Assembly (NCBI GenBank): GCA_046757925.1
Contig: JBHHZE010000012.1
Span: 1-64,000, forward strand
Reading direction: 5' to 3'
Length of the DNA stretch: 64,000 nt
Source: JAZDCZ01 sp046757925
Lineage (GTDB): Bacteria > Gemmatimonadota > Gemmatimonadetes > Gemmatimonadales > GWC2-71-9
Positions within the stretch are counted from its first letter, which is position 1. Every line of letters starts with the position of its first letter. Under the pieces are notes generated by a model. The model saw only the letters and a list, made by a program, of their open reading frames with translations, had not been told where the DNA came from and searched no databases. This document shows, in pieces, positions 44,523 through 53,716 of the stretch. The position numbers and the translations under genes were made by a program.

Positions 44523-44687
44523 TCAGCCCAAATAGCGTTGTCCAAGCTTCCGCGCCCAAAAGATGCCGGCACCCATCCCAACCATGCTCACAAGGAATGC
44601 TGTCATCATTCCGCCGAGGTGAGCACCGATCCACCATCCCAATGTGCTCCCGATGAACGCTCCCAGCGTTGCCGCAAGTTTTTCCAT
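44523..44687 (-). CDS. Small glycine-zipper-type membrane protein
   Basis: 54 residues from ATG 44687, chosen for GGAG at 7 nt. Two hydrophobic stretches with GxxxG-type spacing (LGAFIGSTLGWWIGAHLGG; MVGMGAGIFWARKLG) suggest a helical hairpin in the membrane. No family identified. It lies upstream of the M24 peptidase on the same strand. Confidence 0.5.
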   Translation of the reverse strand: MEKLAATLGAFIGSTLGWWIGAHLGGMMTAFLVSMVGMGAGIFWARKLGQRYLG

Positions 44688-44900
44688 TGGCATACTCCAA
44701 CACGGACGGGGATCCAATCGCTCGAGCGCAAGCGACGCTCAATTGTCACAGTCCAACACTCCAGATGTCGCCAACTATAACATAACCAAAGGGAATCTCG
44801 TGGACGACTGTACGATCCGTAGAGGTTCGTCTGATTACATTAGGTGCGCTGGCAGACCAGAACCCAGGTCCCGGGAACCGTACATAGGAGAACCTCGCAC

Positions 44901-45314
44901 GTGTCCTCAGTAATGCAACGGATGCAGTCACGGACGTTCCGGCGGTCCATAGTCGTGCTCTACACGATCGGTCTGCTGATAGCCACGCTCAGCCCGCTGC
45001 CGAGTACGTCGTACGACGCGGTGAGGGGAATCGACAAGCTGGTTCACGTTGTGCTTTTTGGAGGACTGTCGGCCGTGCTCTATTGGGTCGGACTCTCGGG
45101 GACCTGGAGAGCGATGGGGACGGGCGTGGCGATCGCCATTGCCACCGCCGGACTGATCGAGATCTTGCAAGGTCTGCTGGCGTACAGGAGTGCAGACGGC
45201 ATGGACTTTGTGGCCGGCTCTATTGGGGCGGTAGTCGGAGTCGGTGCGGCGACAGGCATGGGACAGGTATGGAGTAGACTCCTCGTACACCGCAAGTGCT
45301 CGGAGCCTTCCTAG
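44901..45314 (+). CDS. VanZ-like membrane protein
   Basis: About 137 residues with four membrane helices and the VanZ-type residues: DKLVHVVLFGGLSAVL and a later LIEILQGLLAYRSADGMDFV. GTG 44901 has GGAG at 10 nt; ATG 44913 is an alternative. VanZ-like proteins have been tied to teicoplanin resistance, but most homologs have unknown membrane functions. Confidence 0.8.
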   Translation: MSSVMQRMQSRTFRRSIVVLYTIGLLIATLSPLPSTSYDAVRGIDKLVHVVLFGGLSAVLYWVGLSGTWRAMGTGVAIAIATAGLIEILQGLLAYRSADGMDFVAGSIGAVVGVGAATGMGQVWSRLLVHRKCSEPS

Positions 45315-45376
45315 CAGCATCGTACCGATCGAGTTATGCTACGGTCAGGTTGAGGACTTCAGATGTGAGTGTGCCG

Positions 45377-48199
45377 ATGTTAGTCAAGATCCGTTCGATT
45401 GCGATCCACGCCGCCGTATCGCTCTTTGCCGGTATCGCGGTTCTAACCGACCCGGTAGCGGCGCAAGAATCCATTACAACTCCGAAACAACAGCTCGGGT
45501 TCAATATCGGCGATGACTATCATCTGGCTACGTATAGCCAGCTCTCGGAATACTGGCACAAGCTGGAGTACGAATCTCCCCGCATGAGGCTCGAGGAGAT
45601 CGGCAGGACGGCGGAGGGGAGGCCGCAATTCATGGCCATAATCACATCGCCTGAAAACCAGCGCAACCTGGCTCATTACAAGGATATTTCGCGGCGTCTG
45701 GCGCTGGCGGAAGGGCTGACTCCCGATGTGGCCCGTGAACTCGCGAATGAGGGTAGGGCGGTGGTATGGATCGATGGCGGGCTCCACGCCACTGAGGTTC
45801 TGGGCGCCCACCAACTGATGGAATTCGTGTACCAAATGGTGAGTAGAACGGACGGGGAGACGGTGCGGATCCTCGACGATGTGATCATTCTGGCGGTCCA
45901 TGCCAACCCTGACGGCATGGAATTGGTCTCGAACTGGTATATGCGGGAACCGGACCCGACCAAGAGGAGGAGCGGTGACATCCCGCGCCTCTACCAGAAA
46001 TACGTCGGGCACGACAACAATCGCGATTTTTACTTGGTCGCGCAGCCCGAGACAGAGAACATGGCCCGCATCCTCTACCGTGAGTGGTTCCCGCAGATCC
46101 TGTACAACCATCATCAAGTGGGCCCGGCCGGCACCGTCATGTGGGCTCCACCCTTCCGTGATCCACCGAACTACAATTTCGACCCACTCGTATCCTTGGG
46201 CATCGAAATGGTCGGCAACGCGATGCACAGCAGGTTCATTGTCGAGGGCAAGCGCGGAGTGACGACGCGGAGTGGTGGTCCCTTCTCGACATGGTGGAAC
46301 GGAGGGCTCAGGACGACGGCATATTTTCACAATATCATCGGGCTTCTCACCGAGACAATAGGTAATCCGACACCGGTGGATATTCCGCTGATTCCCGCTA
46401 GGCAGCTCAGGAGTAAGGACAACCCATTTCCGATCGAGCCACAGGAGTGGCATTTCCGGCAGTCGATCGACTATTCCCTGACCGCCAACATGGCAGTGCT
46501 GGATTATGCAGCGCGATTTCGAGAAACGCTGTTGTACAACATGTACCGAATGGCACGCAATTCCATCGACTATGGGAGCCGAGACCATTGGACCATACAT
46601 CCCAAGCGCATAGAGGCTCTTAGGGCGGCGGTCAAAGCGGAGGGCGCCGAACCAGAGACGATTGGACCGGCAAGCGGTGCCCTCGCGGGGTACTTTTCAC
46701 GCGGTGTGCCCAAGCGCTTCTTATCGGTGCTACATGATCCCAAGGAGCGCGATCCCAGGGGATATATCTTGCCGGCAAGCCAGCCTGATTTTCCGACAGC
46801 CACCAAGTTCGTCAACACGCTTATCAAGAACGGGGTGACGGTACTGCGTGCGACCGGTGCCTTTGCCGTGGGTGACAAGCGTTACTCGCCTGGCTCTTAT
46901 GTGGTCAAGACGGCACAAGCGTTCAGACCTCACATCTTGGACATGTTCGAACCACAGGACCACCCCAACGATTTTGCGTATGAGGGAGGCCCTCCAACCC
47001 CGCCCTATGACAATGCGGGATACACCTTGGCATACCTCATGGGAGTGGAATTCGACAGGATCCTGGATGGATTCGATGGCCCCTTCGAGACGATACGAGG
47101 CTATGCTGTCGCACCATCGGGACATGTAACGCAGAAGCCCGGCGCGGCCGGGTTTCTGCTCAGTCACGAGCAGAACGATGCGGCGATTGCGACAAATCGG
47201 TTGCTTGCAGCAGGCGAGGATGTCTATTGGATCAAGAGCCCACTCGAAGCCAACGGGAAGTCGTATCCGGCCGGTACGATCTATATTCCCAATAATCCCG
47301 GCGAGGTGGCACGGTTGACACGGATAGCGTCGAGCCTGGGGATTTCTGTTGATGCGATAGCGGCAGCCCCGAGCGGTGATGCTTTGAAACTGCGCCCGGT
47401 GCGAATCGGTCTGTGGGATCAATACGGTGGCTCAATGCCATCTGGCTGGACGCGGTGGCTGCTCGAGAAGTTCGAATTCCCGTTTGAGGTTGTCTATCCT
47501 AAAACCTTGGATGCTGGGAATCTCAGCGAGAAGTTCGACATACTCGTGTTCGTTACGGGTGCGATACCGGAGTCCGATCGGGAGAGCGGAGGCTTCGCTG
47601 AACTGTTCTCTCGGGAACCGGATCCCAGCAGTATACCGGCAGAGTATCGGGAACGGCTCGGAAGTATTACGGTAGCCACCACGGTACCACGGCTGATCGA
47701 GTTTCTGGAGCAGGGTGGAACGATCATCACGATCGGTAGCTCGACCATTCTGGCGCGACATGCGGGTCTACCGATGGCGGACCACCTCGTGGACGGCAAC
47801 GGTAAGCACCTCACACAAGACGTGTACTACGTACCAGGTTCAGTGTTGCAAGTGAGGGTCGACAACTCGCGGCCACTGGCCTACGGTATGAAGCAATATG
47901 CTGACGTGTTCTTCGACAACAGTCCGGTATTCAGAATGCTTCCCGATGCACAGATGAGAAAAGTTGAAGCCGTGGCGTGGTTTGCCAACGATACTCCTCT
48001 GAGGAGTGGTTGGGCGTGGGGCCAGAACCGCCTAAACGGAGGGGTTGCGGTAGCGGAAGCCAAGGTTGGCAAGGGCAATTTATTTTTGTTCGGACCGGAA
48101 ATCTTGAACCGCGGCCAGCCGCACGGCACTTTCAAATTCTTCTTCAATGGCATATACCTGGCCGGCGCGACCACAGTGAGGTTGGATCTAACGAATTAG
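45377..48199 (+). CDS. Large exported M14-family metallocarboxypeptidase
   Basis: Start ATG 45377 gives a signal peptide (MLVKIRSIAIHAAVSLFAGI ... VAAQ). 940 residues; the peptidase_M14 domain near the N-terminus has the zinc HxxE in GGLHATEVLGAHQ, the substrate residues NRDFYL, a zinc His in YNHHQVGPAGT, and the catalytic Glu in LLTETIGNPTP. The C-terminal half is beta-rich and includes a segment with FDILVFVTGAI and HLTQDVYYVPGSV. This layout matches large secreted M14 peptidases of other bacteria. It likely degrades extracellular peptides. Confidence 0.88.
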   Translation: MLVKIRSIAIHAAVSLFAGIAVLTDPVAAQESITTPKQQLGFNIGDDYHLATYSQLSEYWHKLEYESPRMRLEEIGRTAEGRPQFMAIITSPENQRNLAHYKDISRRLALAEGLTPDVARELANEGRAVVWIDGGLHATEVLGAHQLMEFVYQMVSRTDGETVRILDDVIILAVHANPDGMELVSNWYMREPDPTKRRSGDIPRLYQKYVGHDNNRDFYLVAQPETENMARILYREWFPQILYNHHQVGPAGTVMWAPPFRDPPNYNFDPLVSLGIEMVGNAMHSRFIVEGKRGVTTRSGGPFSTWWNGGLRTTAYFHNIIGLLTETIGNPTPVDIPLIPARQLRSKDNPFPIEPQEWHFRQSIDYSLTANMAVLDYAARFRETLLYNMYRMARNSIDYGSRDHWTIHPKRIEALRAAVKAEGAEPETIGPASGALAGYFSRGVPKRFLSVLHDPKERDPRGYILPASQPDFPTATKFVNTLIKNGVTVLRATGAFAVGDKRYSPGSYVVKTAQAFRPHILDMFEPQDHPNDFAYEGGPPTPPYDNAGYTLAYLMGVEFDRILDGFDGPFETIRGYAVAPSGHVTQKPGAAGFLLSHEQNDAAIATNRLLAAGEDVYWIKSPLEANGKSYPAGTIYIPNNPGEVARLTRIASSLGISVDAIAAAPSGDALKLRPVRIGLWDQYGGSMPSGWTRWLLEKFEFPFEVVYPKTLDAGNLSEKFDILVFVTGAIPESDRESGGFAELFSREPDPSSIPAEYRERLGSITVATTVPRLIEFLEQGGTIITIGSSTILARHAGLPMADHLVDGNGKHLTQDVYYVPGSVLQVRVDNSRPLAYGMKQYADVFFDNSPVFRMLPDAQMRKVEAVAWFANDTPLRSGWAWGQNRLNGGVAVAEAKVGKGNLFLFGPEILNRGQPHGTFKFFFNGIYLAGATTVRLDLTN

Positions 48200-48206
48200 T
48201 GGAGCA

Positions 48207-49277
48207 TCAAGTTCCGCGCTCGTCCTGGAGGTGTAGGAATTCCAAAACCGCGGTCTCCTGGAGTCGCAGACGAGCTGACGGACGCGCCCGCCTGTGTTTG
48301 GTCGGTGGCGGTGCCGCATCAATCACGGATCCCTCCATGTATGCCTCTATGATCCTTGGATGGATATAGTACTTTCTGCACACCGCGCGCGTGTTACCAA
48401 GTTGTTTGGCCACGAGATCGATTGCCTTGACTACGTTCGCCCGGGCTTCCCGTTCGGACGTGGCGGGACCCATCTCGCATAGAGTAGTTGCCGCGAGCAT
48501 CGTGCCGGCCCACGTGCGGAAATCTTTGGCTGTGATGTCCTCACCCGAGATCTTCTGCAAGTAGTCATTCACGTCCGCCGAGTCCAGCACCTGCCGTTGC
48601 CCGTCGTCGTCGATGTACTTGAATAGCTCCTGCCCAGGCAGTGTTTGACAGTGCTGCACGATAGATGCAATCCGGCGATCGGTGATCGCAATCGACCGGG
48701 TGACACCACTCTTCCCACGGAACTCGAACCGCAGTGTTGAGCCATCGACCTGCACATGTCGGCGTCGTAGAGTCGTGAGTCCATAGGACTTGTTTTCTTT
48801 GGCATACTCGTCGTTACCCACCCGGATCAAGGTTCGTTCGAGTAGGCGTACTACGGTGGCTAGTACCTTCTCACGCGGTAGCCCGGGTTTCGACAGATCA
48901 CGTTCGACGCGTTGACGGATTGGGGGTAAGAGCGTGCTGAATGCGAGCATGCGATCGAATTTGGTCTCGTCTCTCACTTCGCGGTATCGAGGATGGTAGC
49001 GATATTGCTTGCGGCCCTTGGCGTCTCTAGCCGTTACTTGAATGTGCCCGGTGGGAAGCGGGCAGATCCACACATCGGTCCAGGCCGGTGGAATCACCAG
49101 AGCCCTGATTCTCTTGAGTTCCGCCCGGTCTCGAATCAGGCTGCCGTCTGGGTTATAGTATGCGAAGCCACGGCCGGATCGCTTCCGGCGGATACCGGGA
49201 TCGGCGTCGGTCACATACAGTAATCCCGCGGCCTCAGCGGACTGTGCGTGCTCGTCGGGGTGGTCTCTTGATCCCAC
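48207..49277 (-). CDS. Type IB DNA topoisomerase (poxvirus-like)
   Basis: 356 residues from GTG 49277, picked for the AAGGAGG at 7 nt. The N-terminal part (ADPGIRRKRSGRGFAYYNPDG) and catalytic domain show the small topoisomerase IB signature: Arg in KSGVTRSI, KDFRTWAGT, and the nucleophile Tyr in CRKYYIHP. It relaxes supercoils via a 3'-phosphotyrosyl intermediate. Not common in all phyla but widespread among bacteria; function in the cell is uncertain. Adjacent to a BTAD regulator on the same strand. Confidence 0.92.
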   Translation of the reverse strand: MGSRDHPDEHAQSAEAAGLLYVTDADPGIRRKRSGRGFAYYNPDGSLIRDRAELKRIRALVIPPAWTDVWICPLPTGHIQVTARDAKGRKQYRYHPRYREVRDETKFDRMLAFSTLLPPIRQRVERDLSKPGLPREKVLATVVRLLERTLIRVGNDEYAKENKSYGLTTLRRRHVQVDGSTLRFEFRGKSGVTRSIAITDRRIASIVQHCQTLPGQELFKYIDDDGQRQVLDSADVNDYLQKISGEDITAKDFRTWAGTMLAATTLCEMGPATSEREARANVVKAIDLVAKQLGNTRAVCRKYYIHPRIIEAYMEGSVIDAAPPPTKHRRARPSARLRLQETAVLEFLHLQDERGT

Positions 49278-49308
49278 CAGCTGTCCTCCTTCTTGCGGCG
49301 CTGTTTGT

Positions 49309-51210
49309 CTAGCTGCACCTATCGGCGGCGACTCGTATCCGCTGCCGTTGTCCCTCCGTGAGCATATCTTGCTCCACAATTCGCCTGACTATAGTGGCAA
49401 CAAAGGAGTATCCTCGTGCATCGGCCGACAACCAACGTTGCCATTCCAGCTCATCCAGCGCCTCATCGAGGGACCGTCCACCCAAGTCCGCGCAACGACC
49501 CAGGAGATCGACGGGCGCGGGTCTGCCGATCACGGCGGCGGCGGAGAGTAGGTTCTGTGCAGGCTTGCTCAGCCGGTGGAATCCTACTCGCACTGCCGCC
49601 ACAATCGGGTCGGGCAGGTTGCACGGAAGCGTATCGGTAAGAGTTCTGAGTGGCTTGGGCCAGGCGCCGTTGGTTTGCTCGATATCCATGCCCAACGCGA
49701 CGGCGTGCAGCAGTTCCACCACGAGCAGTGGGAACCCAGCCGAGTCGGCTGCCACTCTTCTGGTAAGCCTATCTAACTGATCTCCCGTATATGTCGGCAG
49801 GGCCCACTCCGTGAGCTCACGTATGTCACGTAGTTGCAGTTCGCGCAGGGCCACAGTGGCGCCGGCAAACTGCCTGCCAATCTGGGCGCGCAATTGATCC
49901 ACTTCCTCGCGCATGGGGGTGGAGGTGGCCGTGACGCATAGGAACAGCGGCCGATCTGCGACGTCTCTGACAACGCTACCCAGCGTGAGGAGTGATTCAC
50001 GATCGCAGTACTGGGCATCGTCCACGAGGAGAAATATCGGGCGCTCGGACGATATGGCCCGAACGACCTCCCCTAGGGCTGGAGTCAAGGATTCCTGGGT
50101 GGGTTCCGACTGCCCGAAACGATCGGCCCACTCCGGGATTCGCTGGGCAAACGCGGAGATGGCGCGTGGCGGCGCTGTGGTTAGACCTGGGGCCTCCAGC
50201 ATGCCTCCGCGAGCCAGGCCCAGGACTCCTGAATCCGGGACGGCCAGGTCGCCCTCCACCGCCCGGAAGACAACTGTTACGGCGCCGTCCAAAGCCGCGC
50301 GCGAAAGGAGTTCCTCGGCAAGCCGCGTCTTCCCGACTCCGGCGTCGCCGGTTATGCACGCTATCGATGCTTTCCCTTCCGCTGCGGTCCGCCACGCGGC
50401 GAGCAGTTGTGCGAGCTGGGTCGATCGGCCTACGAGCGGTGCCCGACGTGACTCGGCGCCCGAGACCGCGCTGGTCGGGACGTGTGCTGGAAGTTTCCAC
50501 TCCTTCTGGCGTCTGATTCGGTCGGCGAGGTCGGCCGTTTCGATGTCAGGTGCGACACCCAATTCCCTCAGTCGCTCTGTGTGAATCTCGTAGTAGTCCA
50601 GCGCCCGGGTTCGGTTGCCCCCCAGGGCCAGGCTCTTTAGCAAGATCCGCATGGCGGCGGAGGAACCGGGGTCCATGACGTGGGCGCGCTGCGTGTTTGC
50701 CGTCGCAGATCGCGAGTCTCCGGCTGACAGGTACTCTTCCGCACATCGAACGAGCACGTCAACGCATCGACCGCGCCAGTATAGTCGCTCTGAGCTGAGC
50801 CAGTCTTCGAACTCAGACGCATCTTGTATCGAGAGCCCTTCGAGAAACTCTCCGCGAATCAAACTTGCGGCACCTCGGACATTTCCTTTGTCTTCCAATC
50901 GCTGGAAGTCATCAAGATCGAAGTGTACGGCGCGCTCGCTGAGCCGTAGGCGATCGTCGCTTACCGTCATTCCGTTGCCGCCCAGGACTTTGCGAAGGAT
51001 CCGTATTGCCTCTCGCAGTGAATGGCGGGCTCTCTCTTCCGGCCTGTCGGGCCAGAGCAGGCCGATGAGATGTTGCCGGCTTCGCATCCGGTTTGGTGAC
51101 CTGGCCAAATAGACAAGCAGAGCCAAGTTCTTGCGTTGTTTCAGTTCTGCAGGCGGATCGGTACCGTCTTGCGTGATCACGCACGGTCCGAGGGCCAGTA
51201 CTTCTATCAT
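49309..51210 (-). CDS. BTAD-domain transcription regulator with AAA/TPR-like ATPase region
   Basis: 633 residues. N-terminal winged-helix segment (ALLVYLARSP ... GLLWPDRPEERARHSLREAI) of the SARP/OmpR type, the BTAD helical domain (WRGRCVDVLVRCAEEYLSAGD ... MRILLKSLALGG), then an AAA ATPase with Walker A (GDAGVGKTRLAEELL) and Walker B (PIFLLVDDAQYCDRESLL). Such regulators sense through the ATPase or TPR arm. Target genes unknown; topoisomerase IB lies directly downstream. Confidence 0.85.
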   Translation of the reverse strand: MIEVLALGPCVITQDGTDPPAELKQRKNLALLVYLARSPNRMRSRQHLIGLLWPDRPEERARHSLREAIRILRKVLGGNGMTVSDDRLRLSERAVHFDLDDFQRLEDKGNVRGAASLIRGEFLEGLSIQDASEFEDWLSSERLYWRGRCVDVLVRCAEEYLSAGDSRSATANTQRAHVMDPGSSAAMRILLKSLALGGNRTRALDYYEIHTERLRELGVAPDIETADLADRIRRQKEWKLPAHVPTSAVSGAESRRAPLVGRSTQLAQLLAAWRTAAEGKASIACITGDAGVGKTRLAEELLSRAALDGAVTVVFRAVEGDLAVPDSGVLGLARGGMLEAPGLTTAPPRAISAFAQRIPEWADRFGQSEPTQESLTPALGEVVRAISSERPIFLLVDDAQYCDRESLLTLGSVVRDVADRPLFLCVTATSTPMREEVDQLRAQIGRQFAGATVALRELQLRDIRELTEWALPTYTGDQLDRLTRRVAADSAGFPLLVVELLHAVALGMDIEQTNGAWPKPLRTLTDTLPCNLPDPIVAAVRVGFHRLSKPAQNLLSAAAVIGRPAPVDLLGRCADLGGRSLDEALDELEWQRWLSADARGYSFVATIVRRIVEQDMLTEGQRQRIRVAADRCS

Positions 51211-51411
51211 CGTTTGCAGCTGCGGCCGGCTATTGCGGTTGCGCGGGACTTGAGAGTCACAAAGCTTGTGTCCACGTCTCCAGGAGGGGTCGAGTTGACA
51301 CCCAGGGCCTTTAGTGGTCTCTCGACGATCGCACTCATATCCGATGGCTTAACTGTTTGCGGAGAATCTGGCAGTCACCGGCGCCCAGTCAAGGCCGAGT
51401 GGGTGCACGAG

Positions 51412-53709
51412 TTATCGGAAGCTGGTGTTCCTCAGTATGCGATCAGCTAGGTTGGTCGCTTCTGTGATCTCGCGTGCGGTGACGGAATCAGGCACGGAAC
51501 TATCCGAGCGGTATTGGGGGCTGGCCAAGATCTCGGCAAAGGATGCATATAGGATTGCGTACAATGCGAGGATGCTCTCGGATGGTCGATCTATCCAACC
51601 GAATGGACGCTGGCGTGCCGCAGATTGACTGTGGTATACGTCGAACAGGAGTGCCCTCGACCGCTCGACGTCAACCCATCCCAACATGCCGGCTGCGGTG
51701 ATGCCATGACCCGGCTCGATCGGTTCGGACATCAGCTTTCGCACCATACCCTGACTGAGCAGGTACTTTTTGAGACCCATCCGTTCTCCATAGTTCCCGG
51801 TGGTGCGCGAAAGATAGATCGGCCTCTTTCCGAGATTGTCGCGGATGAGCTGCAGCGTGATGATACCCGAGCGCTCCAGCACTTGCGGAGGTATGGTTGC
51901 GCGGAGAGTCCCGAACTGGAATGCAGTACTATCGTTGAGCTGGACGAACGGCGGGAGATTGTCCAAGTCCTCGTAGCTGGGCGATAGAATCGGCCCCGTG
52001 GGCTTGGGCCACGATCGCCCACGGTACACTTGCAGTGCGTTCAGGCTATCGAACGGGAAGATCTCGCGGCGCTTTATTTGCCGGTTATGCCATTTCGTAT
52101 TCATCAGCGACAGATTCGCCAGGGTCACGTCACGGCGCACCCCTTCAACTTCTTGTACGTACCATAGCGGGAAAGTATCGTTGTCGCCCGCAGTGATCAG
52201 GATCCCGTAGGGCTCTACCGATTGGAGCATGTCCCATGCGGAGTCCCGAGGCAAAGTCTCGCCCTTACGCGATGCAGAGAGGTGGTTGCCGTATAGGGGA
52301 ATCAGGCACAAGATCAGCACGGGTGCTGCCGATACGATACCCACTGGTCGATTGGCGGAGTCATTCCCGGAAATCTGGGCGATGAAGTTCGCGGTCGCGG
52401 CAAATCCGAATGCGACCCACACTCCCCAAAGCATGAAAGACGCAATGTAGAAGTAATCCCGCTCTCTCACTTCGCGTACCAGGTTCTCGCCGGGACGGAT
52501 GGAATAACCAAACTTGAAATCGAGGTAAAACACCAGCATTAATGTGACGGTCACCATGAGTGCCGTCATCATCGCCGCCGATCTGCGGTCACGCAACCAG
52601 TGCCACACCGCTCCCAACAAACCCAGCCCTCCGAACAATGCGGCCAACCCCTGCTGGATACCGGCAGACCAGTCGCGCCCGAACTGCCACGAGAAGTACT
52701 GTAGGTAATTGATGTACTGCCACACTATGTCGGCCTGGCGGGGTATGAGCGGGCCCTTTTGGTACTGCTGCCGGCTCAACACCGCCCTCAGCGTTTCCCA
52801 TGTGGTGGGCTCGCCCTCGTTGATGGGGGGATACAGTCCGGCGCGGATTAGGAGAAAGAAGAAATTGAGAGACAAACCCATGGCGGCAACTACTACGGCC
52901 GCCGTCGCAAACCGTCCATCGCCCGTGTACACTGCGAACGCGAGTGGTAACCCGATGGCAAGGGCCACCAGTCCATAATAGGCACCATTTTCGGCGCCCT
53001 TGTCCAGCGCACTCGGTAGGAAAACGAACATCGCTGCGATCACAGAAAAAACTAGTAGCTTGGCCCATTCTCCCGCGCCGGCCTTTTCTAAGCGCAGAGT
53101 CTCCAGTACGAGCACCATTATGGCTGGAGCTACGAGTAGCCCCATGGTGTGATTCGTCGAGGTGAGAGCCAGCAGGTAAAGGATGAGAATCAGCAGCTTG
53201 TCGCGGGAGTTCCCCGGGGCACGATCCATCCACCGTGTGCCCAGCCAGAGTACCAGCCCGATGGAAAGCAGGCTCAACGTATATACTTTCTCGTTCACTA
53301 CCGATTGATTCCAAACGGTAAAAGCGGTGGCGCCCACTAGAACACCGGCAACGGCAATGGAGTATCTGGCGAGTTTGTCGGTTATCAGCGTGCGGAGGAA
53401 TCTTTCCGTTACGAGAAACAGAAATCCTGAAGCAAGTGCGCTCGATACGGCTGAGAACAGATTCAATCTTCTGCCGTAGTTCTCGGCTAGCGGCAGCCAT
53501 CCCCACAGGTTCGCGAGTAGTACGAACAGAGGGTTCCCGGGCGGATGAGGGATGCCGAGTGTCTTGGCAGCCGCCATGTACTCGGACGTGTCCCAGAACT
53601 GCGTCGTCGGAGCAAGAGTGGCTACATACAATCCGAGTATCGCGGTCGAAACCACCGCCGCAAGGGCGTACGGCGACCGTTCGGAGGGTGGCAGAGTGTC
53701 TTGGGTCAT
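51412..53709 (-). CDS. DUF2723 membrane protein (mannosyltransferase-like)
   Basis: 765 residues with about 10 membrane helices in the first 480 residues and the DUF2723 signature WDTSEYMAAAKTLGIPHPPG at ~39. This acidic motif near the first external loop resembles glycosyltransferase-C proteins such as protein O-mannosyltransferases. The large periplasmic C-terminal domain has VQEVEGVRRDVTLANLSLM. It presumably transfers a sugar from a lipid carrier. Its start lies 8 nt after purH. Confidence 0.82.
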   Translation of the reverse strand: MTQDTLPPSERSPYALAAVVSTAILGLYVATLAPTTQFWDTSEYMAAAKTLGIPHPPGNPLFVLLANLWGWLPLAENYGRRLNLFSAVSSALASGFLFLVTERFLRTLITDKLARYSIAVAGVLVGATAFTVWNQSVVNEKVYTLSLLSIGLVLWLGTRWMDRAPGNSRDKLLILILYLLALTSTNHTMGLLVAPAIMVLVLETLRLEKAGAGEWAKLLVFSVIAAMFVFLPSALDKGAENGAYYGLVALAIGLPLAFAVYTGDGRFATAAVVVAAMGLSLNFFFLLIRAGLYPPINEGEPTTWETLRAVLSRQQYQKGPLIPRQADIVWQYINYLQYFSWQFGRDWSAGIQQGLAALFGGLGLLGAVWHWLRDRRSAAMMTALMVTVTLMLVFYLDFKFGYSIRPGENLVREVRERDYFYIASFMLWGVWVAFGFAATANFIAQISGNDSANRPVGIVSAAPVLILCLIPLYGNHLSASRKGETLPRDSAWDMLQSVEPYGILITAGDNDTFPLWYVQEVEGVRRDVTLANLSLMNTKWHNRQIKRREIFPFDSLNALQVYRGRSWPKPTGPILSPSYEDLDNLPPFVQLNDSTAFQFGTLRATIPPQVLERSGIITLQLIRDNLGKRPIYLSRTTGNYGERMGLKKYLLSQGMVRKLMSEPIEPGHGITAAGMLGWVDVERSRALLFDVYHSQSAARQRPFGWIDRPSESILALYAILYASFAEILASPQYRSDSSVPDSVTAREITEATNLADRILRNTSFR

Positions 53710-53716
53710 TTCAGAA

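Noticed and set aside
45443..46600. 385-residue minus-strand ORF opposite the M14 peptidase
   Set aside because: Shadow of the coding strand; no homology-like motifs.
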